Assembly: GCF_020171625.1 (NCBI RefSeq)
Contig: NZ_JAIUZY010000013.1
Span: forward strand, 1-64,000
DNA length: 64,000 nucleotides
DNA from: Salipiger bermudensis
GTDB taxonomy: Bacteria > Pseudomonadota > Alphaproteobacteria > Rhodobacterales > Rhodobacteraceae
Reading direction: 5' to 3'
In this document: positions 15,725 to 23,415 of the stretch, in pieces
Numbering within the stretch: position 1 is the stretch's first letter
Layout of the letters: each line of letters opens with the position of its first letter
Program-made: the position numbers and the translations under genes
The notes under the pieces: generated by a model
The model's database searches: none
What the model was told of the DNA's origin: nothing
What the model saw: the letters and a program-made list of their open reading frames with translations, nothing else

Positions 15725-16681
15725 CTACTGGCCGCCGATCTGCCGCATCAGCGCGCCGACCTGATCGTCGAGCCAGAGCCGCGCGGTGTCGATCAGCTCG
15801 ACATAGTCAGCGAGAAGCGGGGTCGCGCCGGGAACCAGCTCGGCGATGGTCGGGGCGAGCAGGTAGAGCGCCACCGCGACGACGGCGAGCACGATCACCA
15901 GCCGGAAGCCGCGACTGAAGCCGCGGGTCTGGGCCTCGTCCTCTTCCTCGTAGGCGGCGCGGCCCTGGGGCGTCTCCATGCTGCGGCGCTCGGAAGAGGC
16001 GCGCAGGGTCTGGTTGATTTCTTCGATATCCGGCAGCAATTCGCGGCGCGAACTGGCCGCGGCGGACTCGGGCGCCGGGGTGACGGGCGGCACAGGCGCG
16101 GGCGTTGGCTCGGGCGCGGCGGGGGGCATGTCGGCGACGCTGACTGGCTCTGCCTCGTCCGGCGCCGTGCCCAGTGCATCATCCGGCTCTTGGAAGCTGC
16201 GCGCGTCGTCCTCAGACGGGTCGGTCAGCCCCAGCTCGGGCTGGGTTTCGAGGCTGCCCGCCTCATAGGCGCGACGGCGGGCTTCGCGTTCGGCTTCCTC
16301 GCGCAGAACCTCGGCGACCGAGGGATCGAGCTCGCGGCGCGGTCGGGTCCGCGGCGGCGGGGCGAAGGCCGGCTCGGGCTCCGGGAGCGCGTCTGCGTCC
16401 GGGGCCTCGTCCTCGCCCGCGTCGTCCAGCGTCTCTTCGAACGCGTCGGCGAACTCGGCCTTGCTTTGCGCCGTGGTCTCCGGCGCGTCCTCGGGGGCGG
16501 GCTGCCAGTCGTCGTCAGTCGGGGGAAGCGATGGCTCCGGCGCCGACAGGGGGGCGTCATCGGGGTGGGACTGGAACCAGGTGTGGCCGCAATCCGAGCA
16601 CTGAACGTCACGCCCGCCGTCGGGAATGGCATTCGTCGGTACTTCGTATTGCGCGCCGCAATTCGGGCATATCAGCCGCAT
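15725..16681 (-). CDS. Zinc-ribbon (MJ0042-type) single-pass membrane protein
   Basis: The 318-aa product starts MRLICPNCGAQYEVP and has a second CSDCGHTWF knuckle, forming a four-cysteine zinc ribbon in the first 32 residues. A long acidic, proline-rich linker follows (about 40-260). A hydrophobic segment LVIVLAVVAVALYLLAPTIA lies near 270, and a short tail PLLADYVELIDTARLWLDDQ follows. The ATG at 16681 is chosen because the ribbon begins there; the in-frame extension to 16786 is not protein-like. It is divergent from ftsE, a recurrent neighbourhood in alphaproteobacteria. Function is unknown; membrane tethering of a metal-binding head is what can be seen. Confidence 0.82.
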   Translation of the reverse strand: MRLICPNCGAQYEVPTNAIPDGGRDVQCSDCGHTWFQSHPDDAPLSAPEPSLPPTDDDWQPAPEDAPETTAQSKAEFADAFEETLDDAGEDEAPDADALPEPEPAFAPPPRTRPRRELDPSVAEVLREEAEREARRRAYEAGSLETQPELGLTDPSEDDARSFQEPDDALGTAPDEAEPVSVADMPPAAPEPTPAPVPPVTPAPESAAASSRRELLPDIEEINQTLRASSERRSMETPQGRAAYEEEDEAQTRGFSRGFRLVIVLAVVAVALYLLAPTIAELVPGATPLLADYVELIDTARLWLDDQVGALMRQIGGQ

Positions 16682-16839
16682 CTGGTCCCCATATCCTGCC
16701 AAGGGTCTGCTGGTCTTCAAGGTTTCACAATAAGTTACCGCCTCAGGTCGGGAAAGCCTCTTTTCCGAAACCCGGGCGGATTGCATATGCGCCGCGGCTC
16801 ATGCACAACAGGGCCTGATTTCGGAATGGTGGAACACGC

Positions 16840-17517
16840 GTGATCGAGCTCGATAATGTGGCCTACAGCTACGGCGGCGGAGAGCTCCTCTCGGAGTTGT
16901 CCCTGCAGCTTGCCCCCGGCTCCTTCCATTTCCTGACCGGCCCCTCCGGCACCGGCAAGACGACGCTTCTCAAGCTCTGCTACGGCGCGCTGCGCCCGAC
17001 CGCCGGTCATGCGCGGCTCTTCGGCACCGACGTGCGCAACATGGACCGCGATGCCGTCGCCCTGAGCCGCCGCCGCATCGGCGTGGTGCACCAGGATTGC
17101 CAGTTCCTCGACCATCTGTCGCTCGCCGAGAACGTTGCCCTGCCGCTGACCGTGGCCGGAGAAGCTATCTCGGGGCAGGATCAGAACCTGCGCGAGCTGC
17201 TGGGTTGGGTCGGGCTGACCTCGCGGGCGAACGCCCGACCGCCCGAACTGTCTGGGGGCGAACGGCAGCGCGCGGCGCTGGCGCGGGCGGTGATATCTTC
17301 GCCCGAGGTGGTGCTTGCGGACGAGCCCACCGGCAATGTCGACTGGGAGATGTCGCAGCGGCTGCTGCGGCTGCTGATCGAGCTCAACCGGATGGGGGTG
17401 ACCGTGCTGATCGCCACCCATGACCTGCAGCTCATCCGCGCCGCCAAGAGCCAGGTGCCCGCGCGGGTGCTGCGCATCGTCAATCGCAGGCTGCAATCGG
17501 CGGGGGTGGATCTGTGA
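16840..17517 (+). CDS. ftsE: Cell division ATP-binding protein FtsE
   Basis: ABC ATPase of 225 aa that pairs with FtsX to control peptidoglycan hydrolase activity at the septum. Walker A is GPSGTGKTTLLK, the signature is LSGGERQRAALARAVI, Walker B is EVVLADEPTGNVD and the H-loop is TVLIATHDLQLIRAA. The FtsE-typical GVVHQDCQFLDHLSLAENVA is present. It starts at GTG 16840, with GGTGGAA upstream. Its stop overlaps the ftsX GTG start. The pair is followed by plsC, as in many Rhodobacteraceae. Confidence 0.92.
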   Translation: MIELDNVAYSYGGGELLSELSLQLAPGSFHFLTGPSGTGKTTLLKLCYGALRPTAGHARLFGTDVRNMDRDAVALSRRRIGVVHQDCQFLDHLSLAENVALPLTVAGEAISGQDQNLRELLGWVGLTSRANARPPELSGGERQRAALARAVISSPEVVLADEPTGNVDWEMSQRLLRLLIELNRMGVTVLIATHDLQLIRAAKSQVPARVLRIVNRRLQSAGVDL

Positions 17518-18419
17518 AGATGTCGCTTCAGACGCTCGTCGCGCTGGCGCGCGGCGACAAGGCCGCCGACCGGGTCGTGCCGCCCACCGGCTTCACCGCG
17601 CGGCTGACGGTCTTCGCCGCCGCCGTGATGGCCTTTCTCGCGGTTTTCGCGCTGGCCCTGTCGCTGGCGGCGGGGCGGCTTGCCACGTCGTGGGGCGACG
17701 AGCTGGCGCGCGCCTCGACGGTGCGGATCTCGGCCCCGGTGGGGCAGGTGGCGGCGCAGACCGAAGCGGCGCTGCGTCTGTTGCAGCAGACCCCGGGCGT
17801 GGCGTCTGCAAGGGCGTTGAGCGAGGCCGAGCAGCAGGCGCTGCTCGAGCCGTGGTTCGGCCCCGACCTGCCGGTGTCGGAGCTGCCGGTGCCGCAGCTC
17901 ATCGAGGTGACCGAAACCTCCAAGGGCTACGACGCGGCCGGGTTGCGGCTGCGCCTGCAGGCCGAGGTGCCCGGCGCGGTGCTTGACGATCACGCTCGCT
18001 GGCGCAAGCCGCTGGTGGCGGCGGCGGCGCGGCTGACAGTGTTGGGCTGGGTCTCGGGGCTTCTCATCGCCGCGGCGATGGGCGCCATGGTGACGCTAGC
18101 CGCCAACGCGGCGCTGTCTGCCAATGCGCAGGTCATCGCAGTGCTGCGCCTCGTGGGAGCCACAGATGCCTATATCGCCCGCGCCTTCGTGCGCCGCTTT
18201 ACCCTGCGCACGCTGGGCGGTGCTGCGGTCGGCACGGTGCTCGGCATCGCCGCAGTCGCGCTGTTGCCGAGCGGCGACGAGACCGCCGGCTTCCTGACCG
18301 GGCTGAGCTTCCGCGGCTGGCACTGGGGCATTCCGGTGCTGGTGCCGCTGCTCGCGGCGGCGGTGGGCTTCGCCGCGACGGCAGTGGCCGCGCGCCGCGT
18401 TCTTGGAGGATTGAGTTGA
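17514..18419 (+). CDS. ftsX: Cell division protein FtsX
   Basis: Inner-membrane partner of FtsE, 301 aa. One N-terminal hydrophobic segment (FTARLTVFAAAVMAFLAVFA) precedes a periplasmic loop (about 60-150), followed by three C-terminal segments with VLRLVGATDAYIARAFVRRF, the conserved FtsX coupling motif. The start is GTG at 17514, overlapping the ftsE stop; an ATG six bases on is an alternative. The stop overlaps the plsC ATG (TGATG). The periplasmic loop is longer than in some homologues and presumably binds the local hydrolase activator. Confidence 0.9.
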   Translation: MKMSLQTLVALARGDKAADRVVPPTGFTARLTVFAAAVMAFLAVFALALSLAAGRLATSWGDELARASTVRISAPVGQVAAQTEAALRLLQQTPGVASARALSEAEQQALLEPWFGPDLPVSELPVPQLIEVTETSKGYDAAGLRLRLQAEVPGAVLDDHARWRKPLVAAAARLTVLGWVSGLLIAAAMGAMVTLAANAALSANAQVIAVLRLVGATDAYIARAFVRRFTLRTLGGAAVGTVLGIAAVALLPSGDETAGFLTGLSFRGWHWGIPVLVPLLAAAVGFAATAVAARRVLGGLS

Positions 18420-19153
18420 TGGCATACGCGCTGCAATGGCTGCGCTCGCTGGTGTTTCTGGTGGCGATCTATGGCGGAATGGCGGTGATCGGCCTCGTGT
18501 ACTTTCCCTGGGCGATGCTGTCGCGCAAGGGCGCCCGTGCCGCCTGTCTCACCTGGTGCCGCTGGGTGCGCTGGAGCGCGCGCTGGATGGTCGGGCTGAG
18601 GACCGAAGTGCGCGGCAAGCCGCCGCAGGGCGAGGTCATCATCGCCTCGAAGCACCAGAGCTTCCTCGACATCATCCTGATCTTCGGCGCCGTCCCGGCG
18701 GGCAAGTTCATCATGAAGCGCGAGCTGCTCTGGGCCCCGGTGCTGGGACAATACGCCATGCGCATCGGCTGCGTGCCGGTCAATCGCGGCAAGCGGGGCG
18801 CCGCCATCTCGCGGATGCTCAAGGACGTGAAGCGCGGCGCCATCGAGCCCGGCCAGCTGATCATCTACCCGCAGGGCACCCGCGTGGCGCCGGGCGTGAA
18901 GGCGCCCTACAAGGTCGGCGCAGCGCTGCTCTACCAGCAGACCGGCCAGCCCTGCGTTCCGGCGGCGACCAATGTGGGCCTGTTCTGGCCGCGCAAGGGC
19001 ATCTACCGCAAACCCGGTCTTGCCGTGGTCGAGTTCCTGCCGGTGATCGAGCCGGGCCTGTCCAAGCAGGCTTTCCTCGGTCGGCTCGAGCAGGAGATCG
19101 AGATCGCGAGCGAGGCGCTGCACCAAGAGGCGGAGCCCCATGCGCAGGATTGA
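18419..19153 (+). CDS. plsC: 1-acyl-sn-glycerol-3-phosphate acyltransferase
   Basis: Acylates lysophosphatidic acid to phosphatidic acid in membrane phospholipid synthesis. The 244-aa product has the catalytic NHxxxxD-type motif as SKHQSFLDIILIFG, in which His and Asp are kept. It also has the substrate motif VNRGKRGAAISRML and the YPQGTRVAPGVKAPYK block. An N-terminal hydrophobic helix (LRSLVFLVAIYGGMAVIGLV) anchors it. The ATG at 18419 overlaps the ftsX stop. A TTG three bases earlier is less likely. Cotranscription with ftsEX links membrane supply to division. Confidence 0.92.
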   Translation: MAYALQWLRSLVFLVAIYGGMAVIGLVYFPWAMLSRKGARAACLTWCRWVRWSARWMVGLRTEVRGKPPQGEVIIASKHQSFLDIILIFGAVPAGKFIMKRELLWAPVLGQYAMRIGCVPVNRGKRGAAISRMLKDVKRGAIEPGQLIIYPQGTRVAPGVKAPYKVGAALLYQQTGQPCVPAATNVGLFWPRKGIYRKPGLAVVEFLPVIEPGLSKQAFLGRLEQEIEIASEALHQEAEPHAQD

Positions 19154-19742
19154 GGATATCGCAGAGCTCGAGGCCCTCTACGGCACTCCCTCCGACGCGG
19201 CGCTGCGCAAGGTGGCGCAGCGGCTGACCCCGGCCTATCGGCGCTGGATCGAGGCGGCGCGCTTCTGCGTGATCTCGACCGTCGGACCCGACGGCACCGA
19301 CGGCACGCCTCGCGGCGACGATGGCCCGGTGGTGGCCGAGCTTGACCCCGGCACGCTGGCGCTGCCGGACTGGCGCGGCAACAACCGTCTCGACAGCCTG
19401 CGCAACATCGTCTCGGACGGACGCATCTCGCTGATGTTCATGGTGCCCGGCGACAACGTGGTCGTGCGGGTGAACGGCACCGCCTGGCTCACCGATGACA
19501 CCGCGCTACGCGAGCGCTTCCGCCACAAGACGATGCTGCCGGCCACGGTGGCGGTGATCGAGATATCCGAGATCTACGCGCAATGCCCCAAGGCGCTGCT
19601 GCGCTCGGGCCTCTGGGGGCGCGACGACAGCGCCGCCACGCCGAGCCTCGGCGAGATCCTCGACGAGATGACCTCTGGCGAGATCAACGCCGGCGCGTGG
19701 GAGCGGGACTATCCGGAGCGGGCGCGCAGTACGCTCTGGTGA
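19140..19742 (+). CDS. Pyridoxamine 5'-phosphate oxidase-fold flavoprotein
   Basis: The 200-aa protein is of the FMN-binding split-barrel group, close to the MSMEG_1061-type subfamily. It shows RRWIEAARFCVISTVGPDG, TPRGDDGPVV, DWRGNNRLDSLRNIVSDGRI and VVVRVNGTAWLTDD, the barrel plus FMN phosphate contacts. The C-terminal ALLRSGLWGRDDSAATPSLG is typical of this branch. The start lies 14 bp inside the end of plsC, so it is the last gene of ftsE-ftsX-plsC. Substrate unknown; it is probably a flavin-dependent reductase rather than PdxH. Confidence 0.8.
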   Translation: MRRIEDIAELEALYGTPSDAALRKVAQRLTPAYRRWIEAARFCVISTVGPDGTDGTPRGDDGPVVAELDPGTLALPDWRGNNRLDSLRNIVSDGRISLMFMVPGDNVVVRVNGTAWLTDDTALRERFRHKTMLPATVAVIEISEIYAQCPKALLRSGLWGRDDSAATPSLGEILDEMTSGEINAGAWERDYPERARSTLW

Positions 19743-19826
19743 GCGGGCATATTATTTCCCGAACCGCGGAACGGGACAGGGGGGCGGGCACGTTGGTCTA
19801 CTGAGTTTCATTATTCAGGAGATCCC

Positions 19827-20618
19827 ATGTCCGCCGATACGCCCCGCCCAAACCGCCGTGCCATGCTTGCCGGGTTCGCCGCCTCTCCGGTGGTGGCGAC
19901 CGGTGTCGGGGTCTTCCCGAGCGCGGCGCGGGCGCAGGCGAGCGCGGCTGGGCTACTGACGCCAAATGTCTGCATGGTACAGCCCGAGGGGCCCGAGGCG
20001 GCGTCTTCCCTCGACGAGAGGCTGCTGCGCACAGATATCACCGACGCACGCGAGGGCGTGCCGCTGCGGCTGCGGCTTCAGGTGGTGACGGCGGATTGCC
20101 GTCCGGTGCCCGAGGCGCGGGTCGACATCTGGCATTGCGACGCGCGCGGCAGCTATTCGGGCGATCCGGAGCAGGGCAGCGACGGTGCCGGGGACACCGC
20201 CGAGGAAACCTTCCTGCGCGGCACCCAGATCTCGGGCGAGGACGGGCAGGTGAACTTCGACACGATCTATCCCGGCTGGCATCGTGGGCGCACCACGCAC
20301 ATCAATTACAAGGTGCATCTCGACGAGGAGACGGTGCTCACCAGCCAGATCTTCTTTCCCGACGCGCTGAGCCAGTATCTCTACCTCGCGGTCCCGCCCT
20401 ACAACGATCGTGACGACGAGCGCGATACGACGAACGGCAATGACAGCGTGGCCCAGCAGGCGGGCGAGGGCGCCTTCGCCGCGATCCGCGAGCAGAAGGA
20501 GCGCTACGACGCGGCGCTGGTGGTCGGGATCGACCCTCAGGGCGGCGGCGGACAGACCCCTCAGCCCTCCGCAGCAGTGAGCGCCGGCGGGGTCTTCATT
20601 CCCGGGCGCACCGGCTGA
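19827..20618 (+). CDS. Exported intradiol ring-cleavage dioxygenase-like protein
   Basis: The 263-aa protein has a Tat-like signal (NRRAMLAGFAASPVVATGVG) ending near ARAQAS. The body has the protocatechuate/catechol dioxygenase beta-sandwich. VDIWHCDARGSYSGD carries the first iron tyrosine, and TIYPGWHRGRTTHINYKV carries the second tyrosine and both histidines. All four Fe(III) ligands therefore seem present. Export is unusual for this family, and no aromatic catabolism genes are nearby. It may act on periplasmic or extracellular phenolics. AGGAGAT precedes the ATG. It is monocistronic before a strong bidirectional terminator. Confidence 0.8.
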   Translation: MSADTPRPNRRAMLAGFAASPVVATGVGVFPSAARAQASAAGLLTPNVCMVQPEGPEAASSLDERLLRTDITDAREGVPLRLRLQVVTADCRPVPEARVDIWHCDARGSYSGDPEQGSDGAGDTAEETFLRGTQISGEDGQVNFDTIYPGWHRGRTTHINYKVHLDEETVLTSQIFFPDALSQYLYLAVPPYNDRDDERDTTNGNDSVAQQAGEGAFAAIREQKERYDAALVVGIDPQGGGGQTPQPSAAVSAGGVFIPGRTG

Positions 20619-20645
20619 GACCGCCGGTTAGCCTCGAAGCCATGA

Positions 20646-20674
20646 AAAAGGCCCCCGCATCGCGGGGGCCTTTT
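20646..20674. terminator. Bidirectional terminator between the dioxygenase-like gene and lpd
   Basis: AAAAGGCCCCCGC at 20646-20658 pairs perfectly with GCGGGGGCCTTTT at 20662-20674 around a 3-base centre. T runs flank it in both directions, so it can end both convergent transcripts. Confidence 0.92.
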
Positions 20675-20696
20675 CGGTTTCGACCTGCGGGCCGCG

Positions 20697-22091
20697 TCAG
20701 GCGTGGATGGCACCGTCGCCGCAGGCCAGCGCCGCCTCGCGCACCGCTTCCGAGAAGGTCGGGTGGGCGTGGCAGGTCAGCGCGAGGTCCTCTGCGGAGC
20801 CGCCGTATTCCATCGTCACGCAGACCTCGTGGATCAGGTCGCCGGCCGCCGGGCCGATGATGTGGCAGCCGAGGATGCGGTCGGTTTCCTTGTCTGCCAG
20901 CAGCTTGACGAAGCCGTCGCCGGCGAACACGGCCTTGGCGCGGCCATTGCCCATGAACGAGAACTTGCCGACCTTGTAGGCCTTGCCGGCCTCCTTGAGC
21001 TCCTGCTCGGTGGCGCCGACAGAGGCGACCTCGGGGTGGGTGTAGATCACGCTGGGGATCACGTTGTAGTTCACGTGACCATGCTTGCCGGCGATGACCT
21101 CGGCACAGGCCATGCCCTCGTCCTCGGCCTTGTGGGCGAGCATCGGGCCGTCGATCGCGTCGCCGATGGCGTAGATGCCCTTGATGCTGGTGGCCCACTG
21201 GCCGTCGGTCTTGATCTGACCGCCCTTGGAGGTCTCGATGCCGAGCGCGTCGAGGCCCAGACCCTCGGTGAAGGGCTTGCGACCGGTGGCGACGAGCACC
21301 ACGTCGGCCTCGACGCTGTGCTCGCTGTCATCCTTGCGCAGCTTGTAGGTCACCGTGGCCTTGCCGTCCTTGGTCTCGACCTTGGAGACCGCCGCGCCGA
21401 GGGTGAACTCGAGGCCCTGCTTGGTCAGCAGCTTCTTGAAGCTGCGCTGCACCTCGGTGTCCATCGTGGGGGTGATGGTGTCGAGGTATTCGATCACGGT
21501 GACCTCGGAGCCGAGGCGCTTGTAGACCGAACCCATCTCGAGGCCGATGACGCCGGCACCGATCACCACCATCTTCTTGGGGATCTCGGGCAGCTCGAGC
21601 GCGCCGGTCGAGGTGACCACGACCTTCTCGTCGATCTCTACCTCGGCGCCGGGCACCGAGGCAGGCACGGAGCCCGACGCGACGATGATGTTCTTGGCCT
21701 CGTGGACCTCGTCACCGACCTTGACCTTGCCGGCCTCGGGGATCGAGCCCCAGCCCTTGAGCCAGTCGATCTTGTTCTTCTTGAACAGGAACTCGATGCC
21801 GCCGGTGTTCTGGCCGATGACGTCGTCCTTGTAGGCGAGCATCTGCGTCCAGTCGACCGTGGGCGCGTCGCCCTTGAGGCCCATCTTGGCGAAGTTCTCT
21901 TCCGCCTCGTGCAGCTGGTGGCTGGCGTGCAGCAGCGCCTTGGAGGGGATGCAGCCCACGTTCAGGCAGGTGCCGCCGAGGGTCTCGCGGCCCTCGACGC
22001 AGGCGGTCTTGAGGCCGAGCTGGGCGCAGCGGATGGCGGCAACGTAGCCGCCCGGACCCGCGCCGATGACGATGACGTCGTATTGTGCCAT
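20697..22091 (-). CDS. lpd: Dihydrolipoyl dehydrogenase (E3)
   Basis: FAD enzyme that reoxidises dihydrolipoyl groups of 2-oxo acid dehydrogenases with NAD+. The 464-aa product has the FAD motif [14 protein letters not shown], the redox disulfide [15 protein letters not shown], the NAD motif [16 protein letters not shown] and the C-terminal His-Glu dyad in [16 protein letters not shown]. The ATG at 22091 follows GAAAGGAC; the extension to 22160 runs into intergenic repeat. It is the last gene of the suc block, so it likely serves SucAB. A repeat at 22124-22187 separates it from the MAPEG genes. Confidence 0.95.
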   Translation of the reverse strand: MAQYDVIVIGAGPGGYVAAIRCAQLGLKTACVEGRETLGGTCLNVGCIPSKALLHASHQLHEAEENFAKMGLKGDAPTVDWTQMLAYKDDVIGQNTGGIEFLFKKNKIDWLKGWGSIPEAGKVKVGDEVHEAKNIIVASGSVPASVPGAEVEIDEKVVVTSTGALELPEIPKKMVVIGAGVIGLEMGSVYKRLGSEVTVIEYLDTITPTMDTEVQRSFKKLLTKQGLEFTLGAAVSKVETKDGKATVTYKLRKDDSEHSVEADVVLVATGRKPFTEGLGLDALGIETSKGGQIKTDGQWATSIKGIYAIGDAIDGPMLAHKAEDEGMACAEVIAGKHGHVNYNVIPSVIYTHPEVASVGATEQELKEAGKAYKVGKFSFMGNGRAKAVFAGDGFVKLLADKETDRILGCHIIGPAAGDLIHEVCVTMEYGGSAEDLALTCHAHPTFSEAVREAALACGDGAIHA

Positions 22092-22123
22092 GTGGTAGTC
22101 CTTTCCTTGTCGTCTAGGCGGGC

Positions 22124-22187
22124 AAGGGGCGCTGCCCCTCTGCGGCTGCGCCGCATTCACCCCGGGATATTTCGGGCCAGAAGAGGC
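22124..22187. repeat. Dispersed intergenic repeat, copy 2 (left half)
   Basis: It carries GGGGCGCTGCCCCTC, CTGCGGCTGCGCCGCATTCA and CCCCGGGATATTTCGGGCC, matching the left half of copies 1 and 3. The inverted right half (AAATACTCCCGCCGG) is absent. It lies in the gap between lpd and the MAPEG genes. Confidence 0.6.
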
Positions 22188-22191
22188 CGCA

Positions 22192-22581
22192 TCAGAACAG
22201 GGCCGCCACGAGCATGATGGCGGTTGCCAGAAGCCCCACCACCCAGATCAGCGAGCGCCAGGGCGCCCAGCCGAAGAGATAGGCGGGGATGTAGAGCAGG
22301 CGGGCGCCGAGATAGAGCAGCGCGCAGAGCACGGTGACCGCCGAGGTCTTGTCGGCATAGGTCACTGCGACCACCGCGATGGTGAACAGGATCAGCCCTT
22401 CGAAATGGTTGTTCATGGCGCGATGGGCCCGGCCGGCATAGCCGGTGAGCTGGCGCGGCGTGTCGCGGGGCGAGGCGGCGTATTTCCGGCCGACCTGGCG
22501 CTGCGCCAGCACCGAGAACAGGACGAACTGGCAGATCTGCAGCAGCGCGGCGAGGATGAGGGCGGTGAGCTCGGGGGTCAT
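22192..22581 (-). CDS. MAPEG family membrane protein (second of a tandem pair)
   Basis: Small membrane protein of 129 aa with about four hydrophobic segments. It has the MAPEG block [19 protein letters not shown] (Arg-x-x-x-Asn with Glu) and [20 protein letters not shown]. The wider family includes glutathione S-transferases and peroxidases of membranes; catalytic activity here is unproven. It starts 2 bp after the upstream paralogue's stop. The two share the Asn/Glu core and the PAY(L/A)FGW(A/V)PWRS motif, so they arose by duplication. Both sit inside the 2-oxoglutarate dehydrogenase gene run. Confidence 0.85.
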   Translation of the reverse strand: MTPELTALILAALLQICQFVLFSVLAQRQVGRKYAASPRDTPRQLTGYAGRAHRAMNNHFEGLILFTIAVVAVTYADKTSAVTVLCALLYLGARLLYIPAYLFGWAPWRSLIWVVGLLATAIMLVAALF

Positions 22582-22583
22582 GG

Positions 22584-22982
22584 TCAGAAGACGCTCGCGA
22601 TGATCATGACGAAGCACGATACCAGGCCCGCCATGAAGATGACCGAGCGCCACGGCACCCAGCCAAAGGCGTAGGCCGGCAGGTAAAGTGCGCGCGCGGC
22701 CACGAAGACCCACGCGGCGATCCCGGTGATCCAGCCGTTGCTGGCGGTGAACTCCACCAGCACCACGGCGGTGATGAACAGGCCGATATTCTCGGTGTGG
22801 TTGGCCAGCGCCCGGCGCAGGCGCTTGGCGTGCTCGGAGAGGCGCTGGTCGAGCCCCTCGCGGGTGCCGAGGTTGCCGTCGTGGCCGATATCGGCCTCGA
22901 GCGCGCGTTGCGACCAGATAACGGCGGCGAGCTGGATGAAGGCGGTGACGGCGAGGGCGGCGAGTTCGGGGCTCATGGTCAT
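22584..22982 (-). CDS. MAPEG family membrane protein (first of a tandem pair)
   Basis: The 132-aa membrane protein is paralogous to the one downstream. It has about four hydrophobic stretches and the family core KRLRRALANHTENIGLF, plus VAARALYLPAYAFGWVPWRS. The start at 22982 overlaps the upstream stop (ATGA) and is preceded by GAGGA; a second ATG at 22976 is possible. In MAPEG enzymes the Arg-Asn-Glu cluster contacts glutathione, and the equivalents are visible here. Its link to SucAB-Lpd is by position only. Confidence 0.85.
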   Translation of the reverse strand: MTMSPELAALAVTAFIQLAAVIWSQRALEADIGHDGNLGTREGLDQRLSEHAKRLRRALANHTENIGLFITAVVLVEFTASNGWITGIAAWVFVAARALYLPAYAFGWVPWRSVIFMAGLVSCFVMIIASVF

Positions 22983-23215
22983 GCGGTCCTCAGGAAATGC
23001 GAGGCGGCGGGGCCGTGGCCGAGCGCGGAGCTCGTCTCGAGCCAGTTCTTGGCCTTGGGAATGTCATTTACGGAGAACAGCAGCCACTGGCCGCTGCCGC
23101 TTTCCTCGGTCCAGCGCTGCAGCAGCGTGAGGCCGGCATTGGCGCGGTTCTCGGCGTCGCTGTCGAACTCGGACGGGTCGAAACTCGGGAATTGAAGAAG
23201 AAGCTGCGTGGCCAT
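22979..23215 (-). CDS. Small conserved-type protein in the suc block
   Basis: Soluble 78-aa protein that I cannot assign to a named family. It reads as a compact alpha/beta domain with LLLQFPSFDPSEFDSDAENR, LQRWTEESGSGQWLLFSVND and a C-terminal GHGPAASHFLRTA. There is no signal peptide or cysteine. It follows sucB after about 200 bp, overlaps the first MAPEG gene by 4 bp, and has a clear ATG. Codon use matches its neighbours, so I treat it as real. Confidence 0.7.
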   Translation of the reverse strand: MATQLLLQFPSFDPSEFDSDAENRANAGLTLLQRWTEESGSGQWLLFSVNDIPKAKNWLETSSALGHGPAASHFLRTA

Positions 23216-23382
23216 GCTCAGGTCTCCGTTTTCAGGGGTTTCGTGGACGGAATCGTAAAGCTAGCGCGGCGGCAGATGCCGGCGAGGCATCGGGGGTCGA
23301 ACGCGGCTGGGGCGGAGGCCGTCGGACATGTGGTCGATCTGGTCGCGGGGCTGCGCGGCATGAACCCTCTCCGAAAGGGGAT

Positions 23383-23407
23383 CCCGGGCGGGACGGGCCC
23401 GCCCGGG
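23383..23407. terminator. GC stem-loop downstream of sucB
   Basis: CCCGGGCGGG at 23383-23392 and CCCGCCCGGG at 23398-23407 are perfect 10-bp arms. There is no T tract on either side. It lies 8 bp beyond the sucB stop and is more likely an mRNA stabiliser or partial attenuator than a full terminator. Confidence 0.5.
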
Positions 23408-23415
23408 GATCGGGA

